A program made the position numbers and the translations under genes. This document shows, piece by piece, positions 58,316 through 64,000 of a stretch of 64,000 nucleotides of DNA (positions are counted from its first letter, which is position 1; each line of letters opens with the position of its first letter). Source of the stretch: Uliginosibacterium sp036017065 (GTDB lineage: Bacteria; Pseudomonadota; Gammaproteobacteria; Burkholderiales; Rhodocyclaceae); contig NZ_JAYXHR010000003.1 in the NCBI RefSeq assembly GCF_036017065.1, positions 186,001 through 250,000 of the forward strand, given 5' to 3'. The notes beneath the pieces are model-generated. The model searched no databases. It worked only from the letters and a program-made list of their open reading frames with translations, and was not told where the DNA came from.

Positions 58316-61300
58316 ATGACCCGGCCGCCGGTTGCGCTGCGTTATCTGCTGGGCCTGCTCCTGCTGGTGCTGGCCTACCTGGTCAGTGGTCGTCTCGGCC
58401 TGATGCTGGCGACGCCGCCGGACTACGCCACGGCCGTCTTCCCCGCCGCCGGCATCGCGCTTGGCGTGCTGCTCGTCGGTGGCTGGCGCCTGTGGCCCGG
58501 CGTGTGGCTGGGCGCCGTGTTCCTGCAGACGATGGCCTTGCCGGTTGCCGGGGAGACGAGTTCATGGGGCGTGGCGTCGCTGATCGCCACCGGCGCGACG
58601 CTGCAGGCCCTGGCCGGGCAGTGGCTGGTCCGCCGCTTCAGTGGCTATCCGCAGCCGCTCCAGCGTGGCTGGGCGATCTTCCTCATGCTGTTGCTGGGCG
58701 GCCCGGTGAGCTGCCTGCTCTCGTCCAGCATCGGCGTGGTCGTGCTGGCCAGGATGGACATCCTGCCCGTCGATGCCCTGCTGTGGAACTGGCTGACCTG
58801 GTGGGCCGGCGACAGCCTGGGCGTGCTGACCTTCATGCCGCTGGTGCTGTGCCTGGGCGGGAAGCCCGTCGAGGAGTGGCACCGCCGCCGGTGGACGGTC
58901 GGCCTGCCCGTGCTGGCGAGTTTCTGCCTGGCGGTGATGGTGTTCCTGTGGGTCGATGGCGCCGAACGGCAACGCATCGCGCTGGAATTCCAGACCGAGA
59001 CCGCTGCGTATGCCCAGGTGATGCAGGCCGAGGTCAGCCAGACCATCGACATCACCGAGGCGCTGGCCAGTCACGGTGGCGTCGGCGGTGGCCCGAGCCG
59101 TGGCGATTTCGCGCGCATGTACCAGCGCAACCTGCGCAGCCTCGACAGCATCCAGGCGCTGGCCTGGGTGCCGAGGGTGCCGGCGGATCAGCGCGCCGCA
59201 TTCGAGCGTGCAGCGCGTGCCGAAGGGCTCGCGAGCCAGGACCCGAGAGTGGTCGAGGCGATGCGGGACTATGCCATCCGGGTGGTGCCGGACTCGCCGG
59301 CCACGGGCTTGCGCGACGAGGGCGAACACGAACACTACCCCTACCTGTTTCTCGAACCGCTGGCGAGCTACCCGAACGCGCTGGGCCTGGATCTGGCGGC
59401 CAGCGCCGAACGGCGCGACACGGTGCTGGCGGCGCGCGATCGCGGCCAGACGATGATGAGCCCGCCGCTGAACTTCCGCGTTGGCGACGGCAGGAGCCAG
59501 GGTGTGCTGATCGTCAGCCCGGTGTATAGCGGGGACACCGTGCCGGCCAGCCTGGCCGGGCGTCGCCGCGACCTGGCGGGCGTGATCGTGAGCGTGGTGC
59601 GTATCGATCGCGTGGTCAGCAACGCATTGCCCAGCCTGCAGGTGCGCGGCGTCGGGCTGGAGATCCTCGACGAGGCCGGGGGGACGCCGCTGCACAGTTT
59701 CTTCACCGCTCATCCGCCGGTACCGGTGACCGGCGAATTGCGCAGCGTGGTGGGGCGCCCGCGCACCGAACACCACATCGATCTCGGTGGCCGCACCTGG
59801 CGCTTGCGTTTCGAGGCCTCCGCGCAGTACGTGCTGGCACGCCAGGGGCCGGTGCCGATGCTGACCCTGCTGGCCGGCATGCTCATCACCGCGCTGGTGG
59901 GTGGCGTGATGATGTTCGTCACCGGGCGCATGTTCCGCACCGAGGCGCTGGCCGGGGAGCTGGTGCTGTCGGGTGCCGAAGTCAGTCGGCAGGCCATCGA
60001 GCTGAGCGAGGAGGTCGAACAGCGCAGCAAGACCGAGGAGGCGCTGCGCCGTAGCGAAACGCAGCTGCGCCTGCTGACGGACTCCATCCCGGCGCTGATC
60101 GCCTACCTGGACAGCGATCTGCACTACCGCTTCATCAACGCCACCTACGAGCGCTGGTGCGGCATACCGCAGTCGGAGATCCTCGGCATGAGCTTGCCGG
60201 CGCTGCGCGCCGAAGGCTATGCACGCCTGCGCCCGTATGTCGAACGGGTGCTGGCTGGCGAACGGGTGATGTTCAATACCCGCTTCCACGACCACTCGCG
60301 CGGCGTCGACATCGACGTGGAGGTCAGCTACGTGCCACACCGGCAGGTGGACGGCGTGGTGGTCGGCTTCTTCGCGATGGGTGTGGATACCACCGACCGC
60401 CTGCGCGCGCAGAACAACCAGCAACTGGCGATGATCGTCGAGAGCTCGTCGGACGCCATCATCGGCATCGACGCGGACGGCCTCATCACCGCCTGGAACC
60501 CTGCCGCCGAGCGGCTCTACCGCTACACCGCCGGCGAGGCGGCCGGCCAGCCGCTCGGCATGCTGATGTCGGAGGCGCGCCGCAAGGCGTTCGAGACCTC
60601 GCTGGCGGCCGTCCGTGCCGGCCAGCGGGTCGACCAGAGCGAAGCCCAGCATCGCCGCAGTGACGGCCACCTGGTCGAAGTGGCGCTGTCCATGTCGCCG
60701 ATGGTCGATGAAATCGGCCGGGTGACCGGCGCGGCCCTGGTGATCCGGGACATCGCCGAGCAGAAGCGTGCCCAGGCCCTGCTAGTGCAGGCGATCCTGG
60801 CCGCTCCGTATGCCACCCTCATGACCGACGAACAGGGCAAGGTTCAGCTCGCCAACCGCGAGGCCGAGCGCCTGTTCGGCTACAGCCGCGACGATTTCGT
60901 CGGGATGCAGGTTGAAGAACTGGTGCCAGAAGCCCAGCGCGGTGCCCACGCCGAGTTGCGTGGCGGCTACACGCAGAGTCCGCGTGGGCGGGCCATGGTC
61001 GGGCGTGAGCTCAAGGCCCGTCACCGGGATGGGACAGAGATTCCGGTGGAGATCGGATTGAGTCCCATCGATCGCCCGGAGGGCCGTGTTTTCGTCGCTG
61101 CGTTGATCGACACCACGACGCGCAGGCTTGCCGAGCAGGCCCTGGCGGAGCGTTCGGCTGCGCTGGAGCGGGTGAATGCCGAACTGGCGCGCAGCAACCG
61201 CGATCTCGACGACTTCGCCTACGTGGCCTCGCACGACCTCAAGGCACCGCTGCGCGCAGTGGACAACCTGTCCTCGTGGATCGAGAAGGACGCCGCCGGG

Positions 61301-61882
61301 CTGCTACCGGAAAAGTCGAGCCGCCATCTGCAGTTGCTGCGTAGTCGCGTGCGGCGCATGGACCACCTGCTCGACGATCTGCTGCAGTACGCGCGCGCCG
61401 GCCAGCCCGAGGGCGCGGCAGAGGAGGTGGACCTGCGCGAGATGGTGCGTGAGCTGCGCGACCTGCTGGGGCCGCCGCCGGGTTTCCGGCTCGACGTGGT
61501 GGGCGAATTGCCGAGCCTGCAGGCCTATCGTGTGCCGCTGCGGCTCGTCCTGCTCAACCTCGTCAGCAATGCCTTCAAGCACCACGACCGCGAACAGGGC
61601 TGCGTGGAGATCAGTGCGCGCGACCAGGGCAGCCATATCGAGGTGGATGTCTGCGACGACGGCCCCGGCGTGGCACCGGAACATCACGAACGCATCTTCG
61701 GCATGTTCCAGACCTTGCGTCCGCGCGATGAAGTGGAAGGCAGCGGCATGGGGCTGGCGATCGTCAAGCGGACCGTGGAGTCACATGGGGGCAGCGTGCG
61801 GGTCGACTCCTGGTCCGGCCGGGGCGCCTGTTTCCGCTTCACCTGGCGCAAGCTGGCGCCCTCGCGTGCGGAGGAGGGCTGA
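58316..61882 (+). CDS. MASE1-CHASE-PAS hybrid-type sensor histidine kinase
   Basis: The 1188-residue kinase begins with a MASE1-like membrane domain (about 1-210, many helices; FPAAGIALGVLLVGGWRLWPGVWLG). A CHASE-type periplasmic sensor follows (225-500; ALAWVPRVPADQRAAFERA, HYPYLFLEPLAS), then one helix, three PAS domains (LLTDSIPALIAYLD, IVESSSDAIIGIDADG, AILAAPYATLMTDEQG), a HisKA domain with H973 in ASHDLKAPLR and a HATPase domain. It should respond to a small external ligand and phosphorylate the regulator encoded two bases on. CAGGAG is the RBS. Confidence 0.9.
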   Translation: MTRPPVALRYLLGLLLLVLAYLVSGRLGLMLATPPDYATAVFPAAGIALGVLLVGGWRLWPGVWLGAVFLQTMALPVAGETSSWGVASLIATGATLQALAGQWLVRRFSGYPQPLQRGWAIFLMLLLGGPVSCLLSSSIGVVVLARMDILPVDALLWNWLTWWAGDSLGVLTFMPLVLCLGGKPVEEWHRRRWTVGLPVLASFCLAVMVFLWVDGAERQRIALEFQTETAAYAQVMQAEVSQTIDITEALASHGGVGGGPSRGDFARMYQRNLRSLDSIQALAWVPRVPADQRAAFERAARAEGLASQDPRVVEAMRDYAIRVVPDSPATGLRDEGEHEHYPYLFLEPLASYPNALGLDLAASAERRDTVLAARDRGQTMMSPPLNFRVGDGRSQGVLIVSPVYSGDTVPASLAGRRRDLAGVIVSVVRIDRVVSNALPSLQVRGVGLEILDEAGGTPLHSFFTAHPPVPVTGELRSVVGRPRTEHHIDLGGRTWRLRFEASAQYVLARQGPVPMLTLLAGMLITALVGGVMMFVTGRMFRTEALAGELVLSGAEVSRQAIELSEEVEQRSKTEEALRRSETQLRLLTDSIPALIAYLDSDLHYRFINATYERWCGIPQSEILGMSLPALRAEGYARLRPYVERVLAGERVMFNTRFHDHSRGVDIDVEVSYVPHRQVDGVVVGFFAMGVDTTDRLRAQNNQQLAMIVESSSDAIIGIDADGLITAWNPAAERLYRYTAGEAAGQPLGMLMSEARRKAFETSLAAVRAGQRVDQSEAQHRRSDGHLVEVALSMSPMVDEIGRVTGAALVIRDIAEQKRAQALLVQAILAAPYATLMTDEQGKVQLANREAERLFGYSRDDFVGMQVEELVPEAQRGAHAELRGGYTQSPRGRAMVGRELKARHRDGTEIPVEIGLSPIDRPEGRVFVAALIDTTTRRLAEQALAERSAALERVNAELARSNRDLDDFAYVASHDLKAPLRAVDNLSSWIEKDAAGLLPEKSSRHLQLLRSRVRRMDHLLDDLLQYARAGQPEGAAEEVDLREMVRELRDLLGPPPGFRLDVVGELPSLQAYRVPLRLVLLNLVSNAFKHHDREQGCVEISARDQGSHIEVDVCDDGPGVAPEHHERIFGMFQTLRPRDEVEGSGMGLAIVKRTVESHGGSVRVDSWSGRGACFRFTWRKLAPSRAEEG

Positions 61883-61883
61883 C

Positions 61884-62336
61884 ATGAGTCCGTCACGACG
61901 CCCCGCGCTGCGCCTCCTGCTGGTGGAGGACGATGAGGTCGACCGCGAGGCCGTCGAGCGCGCCGTCGAGGAGGCGGCGCAGCTCGGGCTGGAAGAAGGT
62001 TTCGCCTGCCAGGTCCATCATGCCCGTGACGGCGACGAGGCCCTGGCCCTGCTGCGCGGAGGATCCCAGGCGCCGCTGCCGCATCCCTGCCTGATCCTCC
62101 TCGACATCAAGCTGCCGCGCATGGGCGGGCTGGAGTTCCTGGCCTGCCTGCGGGCGGATCCGGACCTGACGGATTGCGTGGTCTTCGTGCTGACCACTTC
62201 CGAAAAACCCGAGGACCGCGCCGGCGCCTATCGCAGCCATGTCGCAGGCTACGTCAGCAAGCGGCGCGTGTCCGAAGCGCCGGGCGCGCTGGCCGGCCTC
62301 TTGCTGGCCTACTGGCGCCTCGTCGACCTTCCCTGA
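61884..62336 (+). CDS. Single-domain response regulator (Rcp1-like)
   Basis: The 150-residue receiver has acidic D16/D17, phosphorylation site D74 in ILLDIKLPRMGG, T104 and K126 (GYVSKRR). No output domain is present, so it works by protein contact or as a phosphate relay, as in Rcp1/CheY types. It begins two bases after the kinase stop, hence it is the cognate partner. Confidence 0.9.
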   Translation: MSPSRRPALRLLLVEDDEVDREAVERAVEEAAQLGLEEGFACQVHHARDGDEALALLRGGSQAPLPHPCLILLDIKLPRMGGLEFLACLRADPDLTDCVVFVLTTSEKPEDRAGAYRSHVAGYVSKRRVSEAPGALAGLLLAYWRLVDLP

Positions 62337-62457
62337 GCGTTTTTCACGCCTTTCCGACCCCGGGGCGTCTGTCCGTCTTTCCGCGCAAACCCAATGGCAG
62401 TGCGGCTTTGAGGGGGGCAGACGCAGTCAAGGCTTTAATCTGGTGGGGCGATCTCGC

Positions 62458-62463
62458 TATAAT
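62458..62463 (+). promoter_or_regulatory. -10 box of the petA promoter
   Basis: TATAAT is a perfect sigma-70 -10 element, 42 bases before the petA ATG. The -35 region (TTTAAT at 62434-62439) matches poorly, so activator support is possible. Confidence 0.55.
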
Positions 62464-62505
62464 CCGGCAGTTTTTCGATAACAAGTAACCTTCTCGGGGT
62501 AACCG

Positions 62506-63138
62506 ATGAGCGACGCCAAACTTGACGCACCCGGCGAACACGCTGGCTGCGCCTGCAGTCTTGATGCCTCTCGCCGTAACCTGATCGCGGCGACAGCCGT
62601 GGTTGGCGGCGCAGCAGGTCTGGGTGCAGCTGTACCCTTTGCAGTTAGCTTTGCGCCATCCGAGCGTGCCAAGGCCGCTGGTGCTCCGGTGGAAGTGGAC
62701 ATCGGTGGCATGCTGCCCGGTGAGTTGAAAACCGTTGAGTGGCAAGGCAAGCCGGTGTGGATCCTGCGCCGAACGCCGGAGATGCTGGCTTCGCTGAAAA
62801 AGACCGACGATCTGGTCGCCGATCCCGAGTCGCTACGTGCGAAGCAGCCTGCCTATATCAAGGGTGAGGCTCGTGCGATCAAGGATGAGTTTTTTGTCTG
62901 TGAAGGTATCTGTACGCACCTGGGCTGCTCCCCGACTGCCAAGATGGCGTTGGGTTCCGAGAGCGGCATCAGCGACAGCTGGCAGGGGGGGTTCCTGTGC
63001 CCCTGCCATGGCTCGCTGTTCGATCTGGCTGGTCGCGTCTACAAGAGCATGCCCGCACCGGACAACCTAGTGGTGCCGAAGCATACTTATCTCTCCGACA
63101 CCCGCCTGCTGATCGGCGAAGACAGCAAGGAGTCCTGA
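62506..63138 (+). CDS. petA: Ubiquinol-cytochrome c reductase iron-sulfur (Rieske) subunit
   Basis: The 210-residue Rieske protein carries electrons from ubiquinol to cytochrome c1 in complex bc1. It has a Tat-type signal-anchor (ASRRNLIAATAVV, R23-R24) and the cluster ligands C136-T-H138-L-G-C141 and C165-P-C167-H168 in the order expected. The head faces the periplasm. petB follows after 3 bases. Confidence 0.96.
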   Translation: MSDAKLDAPGEHAGCACSLDASRRNLIAATAVVGGAAGLGAAVPFAVSFAPSERAKAAGAPVEVDIGGMLPGELKTVEWQGKPVWILRRTPEMLASLKKTDDLVADPESLRAKQPAYIKGEARAIKDEFFVCEGICTHLGCSPTAKMALGSESGISDSWQGGFLCPCHGSLFDLAGRVYKSMPAPDNLVVPKHTYLSDTRLLIGEDSKES

Positions 63139-63141
63139 TCC

Positions 63142-64000
63142 ATGCAGAAGCAAGCCCAACAACTGCTGGACTGGGTCGACGCCCGCTTCCCCCTGACCTT
63201 CCTGTGGGAGAGCCAGTGGGGCAAGTACGTCGCGCCGAAGAATTTCAACTTCTGGTACATCTTCGGCTCGCTGGCGATGCTGGTGCTGGTGATTCAGATC
63301 GTCACCGGCATTTTCCTGGTGATGCACTACAAGCCGGATGCCTCGTTGAATGCGGCGGGCGTGCCGGTGGCCTTCGCCAGCGTCGAATACATCATGCGCG
63401 ACGTGCCCGGTGGCTGGATCATCCGCTACCTGCACTCGACCGGGGCCTCGGCGTTCTTCGTCGTCGTGTACCTGCACATGTTCCGCGGTCTCATGTACGG
63501 CTCGTACCGCAAGCCGCGCGAGCTGGTGTGGCTGTTCGGCGTGGCGATCTTCCTGTGCCTGATGGCCGAGGCTTTCTTCGGCTATCTGCTGCCCTGGGGA
63601 CAGATGTCCTTCTGGGGGGCGCAGGTGATCGTGAACCTCTTTGGTTCTGTTCCGCTGATCGGTGAGTACTTGTCACTCTTGATCCGCGGCGATTACGTGG
63701 TGAGCGACGCGACGCTGAACCGCTTCTTCAGCTTCCACGTCATCGCCATCCCGCTGGTGCTGATCGGCCTGGTGGCGGCCCACCTCACCGCGCTGCACGA
63801 GGTCGGCTCGAACAACCCGGACGGCGTGGAAATCAAGAAGCAGCCCAAGGATGCGAACGGCATTCCGCTGGACGGCATCTACAGCCACCCGTACTACACG
63901 ATCAAGGACATCTTCGGTGCCGTGGTCTTCCTGTTCGTGTTCGCGGCGGTGGTGTTCTTCATGCCCGAGGGCGGTGGCTACTTCCTGGAGTTCAACAACT
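63142..64000 (+). CDS. petB: Cytochrome b of complex bc1, cut at window end
   Basis: The first 286 codons are visible. The sequence includes WNFGSLAM-type helix A (NFWYIFGSLAMLVLVIQIVTG), haem ligands in YLHSTGASAFF and VYLHMFRG, then FGYLLPWGQMSFWG and the second pair in FFSFHVIAIPL and LVAAHLTALHEVGSNNP, all as in cytochrome b. It forms the quinone sites and haems bL and bH. The remaining C-terminal third lies beyond the window. The overlap-free gap to petA is 3 bases. Confidence 0.96.
   Translation, partial: MQKQAQQLLDWVDARFPLTFLWESQWGKYVAPKNFNFWYIFGSLAMLVLVIQIVTGIFLVMHYKPDASLNAAGVPVAFASVEYIMRDVPGGWIIRYLHSTGASAFFVVVYLHMFRGLMYGSYRKPRELVWLFGVAIFLCLMAEAFFGYLLPWGQMSFWGAQVIVNLFGSVPLIGEYLSLLIRGDYVVSDATLNRFFSFHVIAIPLVLIGLVAAHLTALHEVGSNNPDGVEIKKQPKDANGIPLDGIYSHPYYTIKDIFGAVVFLFVFAAVVFFMPEGGGYFLEFNN

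Overview
The window reads as chromosomal DNA of a GC-rich, respiring Gram-negative bacterium. It is most like a betaproteobacterium of the Rhodocyclales / Azoarcus-Thauera type. This rests on petA-petB, the ubiUVT trio for anaerobic ubiquinone synthesis, two TRAP transporters, a NasT-controlled nitrate ABC transporter, dnaX-ybaB-recR, and sigma-54-like promoters. The taxonomic placement is inference from gene content and has not been tested. I see no rRNA, tRNA, CRISPR array, insertion sequence or prophage. Gene density is high and almost all of the sequence is accounted for.

Layout. 1-9.9 kb: end of an MFS exporter, two OsmC-like proteins, a PL7-like secreted protein, a nitronate monooxygenase with a VOC protein, the ergothioneine pair egtB-egtD, a Cys-rich flavodoxin-type oxidoreductase, a DUF1801 protein and an LpxR-like outer-membrane protein. 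10-17.6 kb: a stand-alone divergent EF-G, a glutamine amidotransferase with a MOSC protein, an unusual epimerase-SPW-VKOR membrane fusion, a DUF924 protein and a small acidic protein. 18-26.2 kb: acnA, an alginate-lyase-family lipoprotein, a heparinase II/III-type lyase and a TPR protein with a glycosyltransferase-like C-terminus. 26.3-30.4 kb: nasT and nrtABD with an intact regulatory region (NtrC site, sigma-54 promoters, ANTAR-type RNA hairpin and attenuator). 30.4-31.3 kb: a tandem pair of paralogous small proteins of unknown function.

31.7-37.9 kb: dnaX-ybaB-lipoprotein-recR, then an ABC exporter flanked by two copies of a palindromic intergenic repeat. 38-41.3 kb: truC and ubiU-ubiV-ubiT behind a possible FNR box. 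41.5-43.5 kb: oligogalacturonate lyase (PL22) and a DsbA-family protein. 43.5-54.3 kb: a catabolic island. A GntR/FCD regulator heads an operon of a racemase-fold protein, a polysaccharide deacetylase/allantoinase-like protein and a 2-keto-4-pentenoate-hydratase-like protein. Divergent from it lie TRAP system 1, an AMDase-like decarboxylase/isomerase and TRAP system 2. 54.3-58 kb: MaoC and FabI proteins, a J-like membrane protein, a membrane-anchored unknown and a HAD phosphatase. 58.3-64 kb: a large MASE1-CHASE-PAS histidine kinase with its response regulator, then petA and the start of petB (cut by the window end).

How the parts work together. The nas/nrt block looks like a complete nitrogen-limitation plus nitrate-response switch. 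Three uronate-polymer enzymes (PL7-like, alginate-lyase family, heparinase II/III type) and a PL22 pectin-oligomer lyase point to use of alginate/pectin oligomers; the first two loci share a candidate operator core. The 43.5-54.3 kb island imports and processes an unidentified organic acid or ureide-like compound under GntR control.
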